A model generated the notes under the pieces. It saw only the letters and a list, made by a program, of their open reading frames with translations, was not told the origin of the DNA and did no database searches. This document shows positions 7,074-16,045 of a DNA stretch of 64,000 nt, in pieces. The stretch's first letter is position 1. The number at the start of each line of letters is the position of its first letter. The stretch is from Candidatus Methylopumilus planktonicus (GTDB lineage Bacteria; Pseudomonadota; Gammaproteobacteria; Burkholderiales; Methylophilaceae): positions 248,001 to 312,000 of the forward strand of contig NZ_CP040984.1 in NCBI RefSeq assembly GCF_006364715.1. The letters run 5' to 3'. The translations under genes were made by a program, and so were the position numbers.

Positions 7074-10000
7074 ATGAACGCCCCAATACTCAAATCTATT
7101 TTTAAAACGCAACCATTTCCAATCAGTCGATTGCGTGAAATACCCTATAACTATACTTCGTTCTCAGACAGAGAAATCGTCATTCGATTCTTAGGAGAAA
7201 ATATTTGGAATATCCTGAATGAATTGAGAGACGAAAGAAAGACAGGCCGATCTGCTCGGATGCTTTTCGAGGTGCTCGGTGATTTATGGGTAGTTAATAG
7301 AAATCCTTATCTTCAAGATGATCTTTTAGAAAATCCAAAGCGACTTAAAGCATTAGTGGATGCTATGTATCATCGTATCCATTCGATTGGTGAGCGAAGT
7401 TCTGGCAATGAGAAAGTCATGGATCTTTCTGAAGCAGCGCATAAGGCAGTTAAGACTTTCGAAAACGATTTCAAGTTGGTCAAAAAATTTAGAAGAAAAA
7501 TTTTTTCTAAATTAAAAAAAATTACCAAAAAAGATAATATTCAATTTGATGGATTAGCAAGAGTATCTCATGTGACTGATGCAACGGACTGGCGAGTTGA
7601 ATACCCATTCGTTGTAATTAACCCAGATCGCGAAGAAGAGATGGCGCAAATTGTTAAAGCTTGTATCGACCTTGAGTTAACCATTATTCCTCGAGGGGGA
7701 GGTACAGGTTACACCGGCGGTGCTATTCCGCTCACCCCATTCTCAGCAGTCATTAATACCGAAAAACTTGATGATATAAGCAATGTCGAATATCAAAATT
7801 TGCCTGGCGTCAGTGAGCGTGTGCCTGTTGTGAGATGCGGTGCAGGGGTTGTTACAAGACGCGCTATGGAAATGGCAACGAGTAGTGGGCTTGAATTTGC
7901 TTGCGATCCGACATCAGCAGATGCATCTTGCATTGGTGGAAATATTGCAGTGAATGCTGGTGGAAAGAAAGCAGTACTTTGGGGGACGGCTTTAGATAAC
8001 CTAGCTTCTTGGAAAATGGTTGACCCTGATGGCAACTGGGTTGAGGTCGAAAGATTAGATCACAATCTTGGCAAAATTCACTATGTAGATTTGGTGCGTT
8101 TTAAAATTAGTCGATATAAGCCTGACGGCAAAGAATTAATTGCAGAGCCAGAAGTTTTAGAAATACCTGGGAGTAGTTTTAGAAAAATCGGATTAGGGAA
8201 AGATGTAACCGATAAATTTTTGAGTGGACTTCCTGGTGTTCAAAAAGAAGGATGTGATGGACTCATCACATCTGGCACTTTCATTCTTCATAAGATGCCT
8301 AAGTACGTTAGAACAGTTTGCTTAGAATTTTTTGGCAACGTCTCCCATGCTGTTCCCGCAATTGTAGAAATCAAGGATTATTTAGATCAATCAGATAGTA
8401 CGCTCTTGGCTGGATTAGAGCATATGGATGAGCGCTATATTAAAGCTGTTGGGTATAGTACCAAAGCCGCAAGACAAGAACGTCCTCGCATGGTTTTAAT
8501 CGCAGATATTGCAAGTGATGATGAAGATGCTGTAGGGTTGTCAGCCTCTCAAATTGTACAAATAGCTAATTCAAGAAATGGTGAGGGTTTTATAGCAGTT
8601 TCAGCAGATGCTAGAAAACGTTTTTGGCTTGATCGCGCAAGAACAGCTGCGATTGCAAAACATACAAATGCATTTAAGATCAATGAAGATGTTGTGATTC
8701 CTCTTCCTAAGCTTGGAGAATACTCCGATGGTATTGAAAGAATTAATATCGAGCTTTCAATTAAAAATAAATTAAAACTTTTAGATGAATTAGAAACTTT
8801 CATTGAGCATGATAAATTTATTTATGAAGAAGAAGGATTAAATTCTGATCCAGAATTAACCCAAGTAAAGCAAAAAATGAGTATTGATTTGATCCATGGG
8901 TTAAGAGAAAAATGGGGCCAGATGCTGGACAATCTTGATAGCCCTCCTTCAACACTGCTTGAAAGAAATAATGATATTGAAGAGAAATATGAAAGTATAT
9001 TTAGAGCGCTTCAGTCTTATGAGCTAAGAATTTCTTGGAAAAGAGAACTCAAAGACCCTCTCCATGAAATTTTTTGCGGAAGAGAGTATGAAAGCTTTTT
9101 ACTAAAACTAGATCAAATTCATAAAAATACCTTAAAGAGTAGGGTGTTTATAGCACTTCATATGCACGCCGGTGATGGTAATGTGCATACCAACATTCCT
9201 GTTAATTCTGATGATTATCAAATGATGCAAGAAGCGCGCGAGTCTGTTGTGAGAGTGATGGATCTTGCTAAAAGCCTCAATGGCGTTATTTCTGGCGAAC
9301 ATGGCATTGGTATTACAAAAATGGAATTTTTAGATGAAGGTACAATTCAAGCCTTTGAGAAATATAAAAATAAAGTAGATCCCTTTGGACACTTTAATAA
9401 AGGTAAATTGCTTCCAGGATCTGGCTTAGAGAATGCTTATACTCCAAGCTTTGGATTGTTAGAGCAAGAATCTATCATCATGGAACAATCTGCTATTGGG
9501 GAAATAGCAGATTCAATCAGTGACTGTTTACGTTGTGGTAAATGTAAGCCTGTATGCACAACACATGTACCTAGATCTAATTTACTTTATAGCCCAAGAA
9601 ATAAAATTTTAGCGACTTCATTGCTTATAGAAGCATTTTTATATGAAGAACAAACAAGACGTGGTATTTCGATTAAGCATTTCGATGAATTTAATGATGT
9701 TGCAGATCATTGTACTGTTTGCCATAAATGCCTTAACCCTTGTCCAGTTGATATTGATTTTGGTGAAGTCTCTATCGCTATGCGAAATTTCTTAAGAGAG
9801 CAGGGTAAGCGACACTTTAGCCCAGGCACAGCATTAGCGATGAGCTATCTCAATATGAAAGATCCAGTCACTATTAAAATTATGAGAACTTTAATGGTCG
9901 ATGTTGGATACAAAGTTCAACAAGCTGGGCATCACTTATTAAAAAAACTCGGCACTATTAATTTTTTCAAAAATAATCCACCTTCAACTAGTGGTAAAGC

Positions 10001-10937
10001 GCCGATCAAGTCTCAAATTATTCATTTCTTAAATCGACCAATGCCTAAAAATATGCCAACTAAAACCTCTAGAGCGCTTCTTGGCATCGAAGATGATAAA
10101 GTCGTTCCGGTCATAAGAAATCTAGAAAAGATTAATGAAGATTCTGACGCAGTTTTTTATTTCCCTGGATGTGGCTCTGAAAGACTTTTCTCACAAGTAG
10201 GATTAGCAACTCAAGCGATGTTATATGAGGTTGGCGCAATTACCGTTCTGCCGCCAGGCTACTTATGTTGTGGCTATCCTCAAACCTCTTCTGGTAACCA
10301 TGATAAAGGTCAAAAAATAACTTCTGATAATCGTGTTCAGTTCCATAGAGTAGCGAATACACTTAATTATCTAGATATTAAAACAGTGATTGTTTCTTGC
10401 GGAACTTGTATGGATCAGTTACAAAAATATGAATTTGAAAAAATATTTCCTGGCTGCAGATTATTAGATATTCATGAATATCTCATGGAAAAAGGAGTAA
10501 AAATGGAAGGTGTTTCAGGCACTAGATATATGTACCACGATCCTTGCCATAGTCCAATGAAAACATATGCACCTTCTCAAGTTACAAACACATTAATGAA
10601 TACAAGTGTACCTTTGAATGATCGCTGTTGCGGTGAGTCTGGAACGTTTGCCGTAGGAAGACCAGATATTGCAACGCAAGTTAAAAAGAGAAAACTAGAA
10701 GAAATAGAAAAAGGGATTCAAAAAATAGGTATTGACCAGCCAGAATCATTTGGTGAAGTAAAAATTCTTACTTCCTGCCCTTCTTGTTTACAAGGATTGG
10801 CGCGTTATGGAGAAGAAACAAATACAACAGCAGACTATATTGTGGTTGAATTAGCCAAGAATTTACTGGGTGCAAATTGGATGCAAAACTTTGTAGAAAG
10901 CTCCACCAAAGGCGGCATTGAGAAAATACTTTTGTAG
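7074..10937 (+). CDS. DUF3683-containing FAD-linked oxidase / Fe-S / CCG-domain fusion (D-2-hydroxyacid dehydrogenase type)
   Basis: A 1287-residue fusion protein. An N-terminal region of about 190 residues (DUF3683-like) precedes an FAD-binding domain with PRGGGTGYTGG near 203-213 and a FAD-oxidase C domain with HMHAGDGNVH and GEHGIGITK. A ferredoxin-like part follows, with CLRCGKCKPVC near 817 and CTVCHKCLNPC near 879. Two cysteine-rich CCG domains sit at about 1063 (CCGYP) and 1183 (CCGES). The architecture joins D-lactate/glycolate-type dehydrogenase (GlcD) with GlcF-like Fe-S subunits, suggesting oxidation of a 2-hydroxyacid with electrons to quinone. The substrate is unknown. It is the largest gene in the window and stands alone. 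Confidence 0.88.
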   Translation: MNAPILKSIFKTQPFPISRLREIPYNYTSFSDREIVIRFLGENIWNILNELRDERKTGRSARMLFEVLGDLWVVNRNPYLQDDLLENPKRLKALVDAMYHRIHSIGERSSGNEKVMDLSEAAHKAVKTFENDFKLVKKFRRKIFSKLKKITKKDNIQFDGLARVSHVTDATDWRVEYPFVVINPDREEEMAQIVKACIDLELTIIPRGGGTGYTGGAIPLTPFSAVINTEKLDDISNVEYQNLPGVSERVPVVRCGAGVVTRRAMEMATSSGLEFACDPTSADASCIGGNIAVNAGGKKAVLWGTALDNLASWKMVDPDGNWVEVERLDHNLGKIHYVDLVRFKISRYKPDGKELIAEPEVLEIPGSSFRKIGLGKDVTDKFLSGLPGVQKEGCDGLITSGTFILHKMPKYVRTVCLEFFGNVSHAVPAIVEIKDYLDQSDSTLLAGLEHMDERYIKAVGYSTKAARQERPRMVLIADIASDDEDAVGLSASQIVQIANSRNGEGFIAVSADARKRFWLDRARTAAIAKHTNAFKINEDVVIPLPKLGEYSDGIERINIELSIKNKLKLLDELETFIEHDKFIYEEEGLNSDPELTQVKQKMSIDLIHGLREKWGQMLDNLDSPPSTLLERNNDIEEKYESIFRALQSYELRISWKRELKDPLHEIFCGREYESFLLKLDQIHKNTLKSRVFIALHMHAGDGNVHTNIPVNSDDYQMMQEARESVVRVMDLAKSLNGVISGEHGIGITKMEFLDEGTIQAFEKYKNKVDPFGHFNKGKLLPGSGLENAYTPSFGLLEQESIIMEQSAIGEIADSISDCLRCGKCKPVCTTHVPRSNLLYSPRNKILATSLLIEAFLYEEQTRRGISIKHFDEFNDVADHCTVCHKCLNPCPVDIDFGEVSIAMRNFLREQGKRHFSPGTALAMSYLNMKDPVTIKIMRTLMVDVGYKVQQAGHHLLKKLGTINFFKNNPPSTSGKAPIKSQIIHFLNRPMPKNMPTKTSRALLGIEDDKVVPVIRNLEKINEDSDAVFYFPGCGSERLFSQVGLATQAMLYEVGAITVLPPGYLCCGYPQTSSGNHDKGQKITSDNRVQFHRVANTLNYLDIKTVIVSCGTCMDQLQKYEFEKIFPGCRLLDIHEYLMEKGVKMEGVSGTRYMYHDPCHSPMKTYAPSQVTNTLMNTSVPLNDRCCGESGTFAVGRPDIATQVKKRKLEEIEKGIQKIGIDQPESFGEVKILTSCPSCLQGLARYGEETNTTADYIVVELAKNLLGANWMQNFVESSTKGGIEKILL

Positions 10938-10938
10938 T

Positions 10939-11655
10939 TTAAATAGGTATGAATAAGCCAGTCGTAACATTTTGAATAATGCGCGTAATACTCCGCTCCG
11001 TTTTTTCAGATAATGTAAAAGCTAGAAAATCTGTTCTACCAATAATTTTTCCAAACTCTCTTTCAAAAGATAAATTACTTTCCTTTTCATTTATTTCATT
11101 CGCTAGCAAAAAGGATTTACCGGAACTATCTTTAGCGTTGGAGAGTTTCCAAACAGCTGTTTCAATATTACGAGAGGCGTTATACAAAAGCTGGGGGTCA
11201 ACTGAGTCAAATAAATAAAATTCTTTTTTACCTCCATGGGCTTTGATAAGCATAGTGTAAATACCGACAATAAATGGGAGCACTTTGTCGCCTTTATAGT
11301 CTTCGCTAAACGTTAAGTACATAGCATCAGTGCCTTGAGCATTATTAATAGCTTCAAAATTCCAATTGTGATTTCCATTAAATACCCAATTCACCATTTT
11401 TTCAGGATCTTCAGACGTGCTTTTTTTTAATTCAGAAGGATTCCTTTTATAAAGCTTAAGCATAAGAGTTTTTAAACTTTGAATATTTTCTCTGATCTCA
11501 TGGTCAGCCATGCGGTCAAAATCCGATTTACCAAGCTGCCTTATAGACTGCCTATCTGGTTCAACAATTTCTTTTGCATGTGAAATGGGCAGGGATATTG
11601 AAAATATTAAACAAAAAAAGAAATAATATAATTTATTCATTTTCTTCTTCATCAT
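10939..11655 (-). CDS. secreted protein of unknown function, coupled to phoR
   Basis: A protein of about 238 residues (an alternative start at 11640 gives MNKLYYFF). It has a classic signal peptide ending SHA before KEIVEPDRQ, so it is probably periplasmic. The mature part is mixed alpha/beta with many charged residues and a WVFNGNHNWNF stretch. I do not recognise a named family; similar secreted proteins occur in other betaproteobacteria. The start ATG overlaps the phoR stop, so it is translated with phoB-phoR and may respond to phosphate limitation (inference). Confidence 0.7.
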   Translation of the reverse strand: MMKKKMNKLYYFFFCLIFSISLPISHAKEIVEPDRQSIRQLGKSDFDRMADHEIRENIQSLKTLMLKLYKRNPSELKKSTSEDPEKMVNWVFNGNHNWNFEAINNAQGTDAMYLTFSEDYKGDKVLPFIVGIYTMLIKAHGGKKEFYLFDSVDPQLLYNASRNIETAVWKLSNAKDSSGKSFLLANEINEKESNLSFEREFGKIIGRTDFLAFTLSEKTERSITRIIQNVTTGLFIPI

Positions 11656-12953
11656 TTCTTAAGAGATAGTCTTTCTTGTGGGAAAATAATTTTAAATTGA
11701 CTGCCTTTCCCTACTTGACTTGTAATTTCTATTTGTGCCTGATGTCGAATACAAACATGTTTTACAATAGATAGCCCTAATCCAGTGCCTCCAGTATTTC
11801 TGCCTCGATCACTATTAATTCTATAAAAGCGCTCTGTAAGTCTCGGAATTAGCTTTTGATCAATACCAATACCAGAATCTTGCACTTCAAAATAAGGATT
11901 TTGATTCTTCATATCCCATATAACATTAATCGACCCACCTTTTTCGGTATAGCGTATAGCATTGCTTACAAGATTAACAAATGCACTATATATTTCTTTT
12001 TCATATCCTAATAAAGAAATATTTTTCTTAATAGACATATTAATTGTATGTAATTTGCCGGATATCAAATCTGAATCCTTCTTCAGGTTCTTGAAGAGAT
12101 GGAGCATATCTATTTCTTTTTTTTCGGCAGGTGCTGCGTTTGATTCTATCGATGAGAGCTGAAGTAAGTCCTCAACTAGCTTATTCATTCGATCTGATTG
12201 TTCAAGCATCATTTGAAGATAAGAGTAGGTTTTTTCATTGAATTCATTTTTCATATCTGAAAGTGTTTCTAAAAATCCAACGATGACCGTTAGTGGCGTT
12301 TTTAACTCATGTGAAACGTTCGCAATAAAATCACGCTTAATAGAATCATTTTTTTCAATCTGAGTAATATCCCTACAGATAAGAAGTTTTTGACTCGCAC
12401 CAAAAGGTACCAGAAGTATTTCGAATGATCTGCTTGTGTTGCGCCAAGAAATTAATTTAAGCGAGTCATTATATGTATTGGAATTGAGATATTCAGTAAA
12501 ACTAGTTTCGCGCAATAAGTAGTTAATAGGCTGATTAATATCTTTAGATAAACTAATACCAAGCATTTTTTCTGAAGGTTTGTTACACCATTCAATTTCA
12601 TTATTTTGATTTAGAGCAACAATGCCGTCAGGAATCGCTTCTGCTGCCGTCATAAATCTGCCAAGTGTTGTAGTTAGTTCAGATTTGCTTCTCTTTTGTG
12701 TTCTATATTCTCGATAGAGTATGGCAAATATTTCTTCCCAGATACCCGATCCATCAGGGATAGTTGATAGATTTGGATTTTTAAGCCATTTGTTTAGACG
12801 GTAAATCCAATAAACATGAGAAAGTAAATAAATGGAGAGGCATAGAATAAAAAACAATGAAGCAACTTCTAAGCTTTGAAATCCCCACACAATAAGAGAT
12901 AAAAAAGATATAAATAATAAAACCCAAAAAGTATTCCAACGGATATCTTGCAA
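11652..12953 (-). CDS. phoR: phosphate regulon sensor histidine kinase PhoR
   Basis: A 433-residue membrane kinase. Two close N-terminal helices (about 10-50) precede a PAS domain (about 95-200) and the HisKA motif NVSHELKTP with H215. The ATPase has an N box (LVSNAIRYT), DSGIGID and GTGLGLSIV. It phosphorylates PhoB under phosphate limitation. The start is TTG at 12953, with only a weak GAG-type ribosome site. It follows phoB after 66 bases and is translationally linked to the secreted protein downstream. Confidence 0.93.
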   Translation of the reverse strand: MQDIRWNTFWVLLFISFLSLIVWGFQSLEVASLFFILCLSIYLLSHVYWIYRLNKWLKNPNLSTIPDGSGIWEEIFAILYREYRTQKRSKSELTTTLGRFMTAAEAIPDGIVALNQNNEIEWCNKPSEKMLGISLSKDINQPINYLLRETSFTEYLNSNTYNDSLKLISWRNTSRSFEILLVPFGASQKLLICRDITQIEKNDSIKRDFIANVSHELKTPLTVIVGFLETLSDMKNEFNEKTYSYLQMMLEQSDRMNKLVEDLLQLSSIESNAAPAEKKEIDMLHLFKNLKKDSDLISGKLHTINMSIKKNISLLGYEKEIYSAFVNLVSNAIRYTEKGGSINVIWDMKNQNPYFEVQDSGIGIDQKLIPRLTERFYRINSDRGRNTGGTGLGLSIVKHVCIRHQAQIEITSQVGKGSQFKIIFPQERLSLKK

Positions 12954-13019
12954 TGTTTTTTCTCGCTAAAAACGTACGAGTATTATAGCGAGTAATGCTT
13001 GCAGTGATCTAGGTAAATT

Positions 13020-13706
13020 CTATTTTGTAGAGAGTCTGTAACCTGAGCCGCGAACAGTTTGGATTAAATTTTCATGCTGAGATTGAGTAAGAATATTTCT
13101 CAATCTTCGAATATGAACATCTACCGTTCTATCCTCAATAAAAATTTGACTTCCCCAAACCTTATCCAATAGTTGACTCCTTGAATAAACTCTTTCAGGG
13201 TTGCTCATAAAAAAATGAAGCAATCTAAATTCTGTTGGACCCATTTCCAGTGGCTTATTATTTCCGGTAACGCGATGAGAAACAGGATTTAATTCTAGAC
13301 CATTAATTTTTAATATATCTTCAGTAAGTTCGGGGGCTTTTCTTCTAAGCACAGCCTTGATTCGAGCATTAAGTTCTCTAGGACTAAAAGGCTTTGTAAT
13401 ATAGTCGTCAGCACCAATCTCTAAACCTTTAACTTTATCTAATTCATCACTTCGCGCTGTTAACATAATAATAGGGATTGTTTTGGTTAAAGCATTGCTA
13501 CGTAATTTTTTTGCAAAATCGATTCCTGACATACCAGGCAACATCCAGTCGAGCAAGATAATATCGGGAAGAGCTTCGTTAATCAGTTTTTCTGCATGTT
13601 CAGCACTTATAGCTCTTAGAGGATTATAGCCAGCCTGAGAAATATTAAGTGCCAAAAGCTCAAGAATTGGACTTTCATCTTCAACGATCAGTATATTGGC
13701 TTTCAT
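13020..13706 (-). CDS. phoB: phosphate regulon response regulator PhoB
   Basis: A 228-residue OmpR-family regulator. The receiver domain has E9/D10/E11 acidic residues, phospho-acceptor D53 (LLDWMLPG) and a conserved Lys in YITKPFSPREL. The C-terminal winged helix (about 130-228) ends RTVDVHIRRLR and VRGSGYRL. PhoB binds Pho boxes; three in-phase half-sites lie just upstream of this gene, consistent with autoregulation. No pst transporter genes are in the window. Confidence 0.95.
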   Translation of the reverse strand: MKANILIVEDESPILELLALNISQAGYNPLRAISAEHAEKLINEALPDIILLDWMLPGMSGIDFAKKLRSNALTKTIPIIMLTARSDELDKVKGLEIGADDYITKPFSPRELNARIKAVLRRKAPELTEDILKINGLELNPVSHRVTGNNKPLEMGPTEFRLLHFFMSNPERVYSRSQLLDKVWGSQIFIEDRTVDVHIRRLRNILTQSQHENLIQTVRGSGYRLSTK

Positions 13707-13737
13707 AGTTGCTTATATTAATGGATTGGTTATGATC

Positions 13738-13768
13738 GTATGACATTTATATGACACTTTAATGACAA
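13738..13768 (-). promoter_or_regulatory. Pho box: three in-phase TGTCAT repeats upstream of phoB
   Basis: On the - strand TGTCAT occurs three times at exact 11-base spacing (+ strand ATGACA at 13740, 13751 and 13762), each separated by five AT-rich bases. This is the direct-repeat layout of PhoB binding sites (7-base unit plus 4-base AT spacer). The nearest repeat ends about 34 bases before the phoB ATG, in the orientation that activates phoB. The divergent transporter gene begins about 76 bases away on the other side. Confidence 0.82.
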
Positions 13769-13843
13769 TATATAGTTTACAAAGAATAAGATGTTTTTTT
13801 AAAAATAATTTAATATTGAAATGTTGATTTTCGGGGAGTGTGT

Positions 13844-15514
13844 ATGCCAAGTTTTTTTTCAAAAGAATATATTACTGCTAAGGCTTCTTATAATCGTTGG
13901 CTGGTTCCGCCCGCAGCATTAGCTATTCATCTTTCAATTGGTATGGCTTATGGATTCAGTGTTTTTTGGAAGCCTTTAGGGAATGCCTTAATAGGTCAGG
14001 ATGGCAAGGCTTTAGCTGCATGCTCTGCTGGGGCAGCAACCTTTGCAGATAAACTTCATGGCACACTTCGAGCTTTAACTGCGACTGACTGTAACTGGAC
14101 TCAATTTGATTTAGGGTGGATGTACACCTTGTTCTTTGTTCTTTTAGGCTGTTCCGCAGCTTTTTGGGGAAGCTGGCTAGAACGAGCGGGCCCCAGAAAA
14201 GCCGGGCTTGTTTCTACCTTTTGCTGGTGTGGCGGATTATTGCTTTCCGCTTTTGGCATATATACGCATCAGCTTTGGATGATGTGGCTTGGAAGTGGCG
14301 TCATTGGTGGGATAGGTTTAGGCTTAGGATATATTTCTCCCGTCTCTACTCTAATTAAATGGTTTCCGGATAAAAGAGGTATGGCCACTGGCATGGCGAT
14401 TATGGGCTTTGGAGGAGGCGCCATGATTGGTTCCCCGCTCGCCACAATGCTAATGACAAAATTTTCTACAAATATTAACGGCATGACTCAGCCTGGGATT
14501 TGGCAAACATTCGTAGTATTGGCCATTATTTATACTATTTTTATGATTTCAGGCTCTCTAGGCTATAGAGTACCTCCATCAGGATGGAAGCCGGCAGGAT
14601 GGAATCCACCTAGGAATAAAAATAATAATATGATTTCGGTTAATCATGTGCATTTAAACAAGGCGCATCAAACGCCACAATTTTGGTTTTTGTGGATAGT
14701 TCTTTGTATGAATGTGTCAGCAGGTATAGGTATTATTGGAGCAGCAGCGCCAATGCTTCAAGAAACCTTTGGCGGTGCCTTAATTGGCCACTCAGATCTC
14801 GGTTTTGCAGATCTTAAAAAAGATGAGTCTTTATTGGCGCTTGCAGCCGCCGTAGGCGCAGGATTTGTAGGGTTAATTTCTTTATTTAATATTTTTGGCC
14901 GGTTTTTCTGGGCCAGCATTTCAGATAAATTAGGAAGAAAACTGACTTATATTGTATTTTTTACACTTGGTATCTTGATGTACGTCACCGCATCCTATAT
15001 GACTGGATCAAAATCATTAGCGCTCTTTGCAGCATGTTTTTGTATTATTGCCTCTATGTACGGTGGGGGGTTTGCAACGATACCAGCTTACTTAGCAGAC
15101 ATGTTTGGAACTCAATTTGTGGGGGCAATTCATGGAAGAATCCTAACGGCTTGGTCAACTGCAGGTATATTGGGCCCAGTGATTGTAAATTATATGCATG
15201 ATATGAGGGTTGAAGCACAGGTTCCTTTTTCAGAAATTTATGCACCTATTTTTTATATATTAGCGAGCATGCTTGCCATCGGATTTATTGCAAATCTTAT
15301 GGTGAGACCTATGGACAATAAATTCTTTATGACCGATAAAGAGTTATTGACCGAAAAAAAATTAGCACATGAAAAATTTATTACAACAAAAGAAACTATT
15401 GGAAAGGCTGAAAAAACTCCACTAATCACTTTTCTTGCTTGGTCAGCTGTTGGTGTGCCTATATCTTATGGGATATGGAGCACTATACAAAAGGCTTGGA
15501 TATTGTTTCATTAA
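13844..15514 (+). CDS. MFS transporter, oxalate/formate antiporter (OFA) family
   Basis: A 556-residue polytopic protein with about 12 membrane helices and the family feature IHLSIGMAYGFSVFWKPLG at the first helix. The MFS loop motif appears as ISDKLGRK between later helices. A large segment near 28-90 and a C-terminal extra helix (about 525-550) extend past the usual 12-helix core. ATG 13844 is chosen over GTG 13838 because GGGGAG sits six bases upstream. OFA proteins move oxalate/formate, pyruvate or other small carboxylates; the substrate here is unknown. Confidence 0.8.
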   Translation: MPSFFSKEYITAKASYNRWLVPPAALAIHLSIGMAYGFSVFWKPLGNALIGQDGKALAACSAGAATFADKLHGTLRALTATDCNWTQFDLGWMYTLFFVLLGCSAAFWGSWLERAGPRKAGLVSTFCWCGGLLLSAFGIYTHQLWMMWLGSGVIGGIGLGLGYISPVSTLIKWFPDKRGMATGMAIMGFGGGAMIGSPLATMLMTKFSTNINGMTQPGIWQTFVVLAIIYTIFMISGSLGYRVPPSGWKPAGWNPPRNKNNNMISVNHVHLNKAHQTPQFWFLWIVLCMNVSAGIGIIGAAAPMLQETFGGALIGHSDLGFADLKKDESLLALAAAVGAGFVGLISLFNIFGRFFWASISDKLGRKLTYIVFFTLGILMYVTASYMTGSKSLALFAACFCIIASMYGGGFATIPAYLADMFGTQFVGAIHGRILTAWSTAGILGPVIVNYMHDMRVEAQVPFSEIYAPIFYILASMLAIGFIANLMVRPMDNKFFMTDKELLTEKKLAHEKFITTKETIGKAEKTPLITFLAWSAVGVPISYGIWSTIQKAWILFH

Positions 15515-15552
15515 CTTATATAAAAGCTAAAGATAGCTCTCATATAAGTTAA
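15511..15552. repeat. long imperfect hairpin after the OFA transporter
   Basis: Outer arms TTAACTTATAT and ATATAAGTTAA are perfect 11-base complements. An inner stem AGCTA / TAGCT closes an AAGA loop, giving a 42-base two-part hairpin with a 3x3 internal loop. It starts at the transporter stop codon and lies upstream of ribH. There is no clean T run directly after it, so it may act as a terminator, an mRNA stabiliser or a leader structure. Confidence 0.55.
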
Positions 15553-15553
15553 A

Positions 15554-15577
15554 ATTACTTTTTTATTTAAAAGTAAT
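15554..15577. terminator. second AT-rich hairpin before ribH
   Basis: ATTACTTTT and AAAAGTAAT form a perfect 9-base stem with a 6-base TTATTT loop, directly after the hairpin at 15511-15552. It lies four bases before the AAAGGA ribosome site of ribH. Being AT-only apart from one pair, it is a weak structure. The call as a terminator is tentative; it could instead shape access to the ribH start. Confidence 0.35.
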
Positions 15578-15595
15578 ACTAAAGGACTTAGTGAA

Positions 15596-16045
15596 TTGAG
15601 AGAGATTTTGAAAAATTCAAATGGAGAATTATTCTCTATTGGTATTGTGATGTCAGAATTTAACCCGCATGTTGGTGAAGCGCTAGTTAAGGCATGTCAT
15701 CAAGAGCTTCTTAACCTTGGTGTAAAAGATGAGCTTATCGTATTAGCAAAAGTTCCTGGCGCCCTAGAAAGTCCTTTAGCTCTTAAAAAGATGGCGCAAA
15801 CAAAAAAATTTGATGCACTTATTGCAATGGGCGCTGTAATAAGGGGCGAGACTTTTCATTTTGAAGTTGTAGCAAACCACTCAGCAAAATCAATTATGGA
15901 TGTTCAGTTAGAATTTAGTATGCCAATTGTTAATGCAATATTAACCACTGAAAATGATGAGCAGGCTATGGAGAGAGCCTCAGTCAAAGGCAAAGAAGCT
16001 GCTCAAGTTGCTATACAAATGATTCATTTATTAAAGTCAGTCTAA
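15596..16045 (+). CDS. ribH: 6,7-dimethyl-8-ribityllumazine synthase
   Basis: A protein of 149 residues, typical for RibH, which condenses the ribityl-uracil amine with dihydroxybutanone phosphate in riboflavin synthesis. Family motifs are VMSEFNPHVGEAL, VPGALESPLALKKM, ALIAMGAVIRGETFHFE and the late TENDEQAMERA. The start is TTG at 15596, supported by AAAGGA nine bases upstream. The GTG at 15591 is out of frame. It overlaps nusB by one base (TAATG), a common ribH-nusB pair. No FMN riboswitch was recognised upstream. Confidence 0.95.
   Translation: MREILKNSNGELFSIGIVMSEFNPHVGEALVKACHQELLNLGVKDELIVLAKVPGALESPLALKKMAQTKKFDALIAMGAVIRGETFHFEVVANHSAKSIMDVQLEFSMPIVNAILTTENDEQAMERASVKGKEAAQVAIQMIHLLKSV

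Noticed and set aside
15553..15595. FMN riboswitch before ribH
   Set aside because: The leader lacks the conserved RFN-element core sequences and is too short; only simple hairpins are visible.
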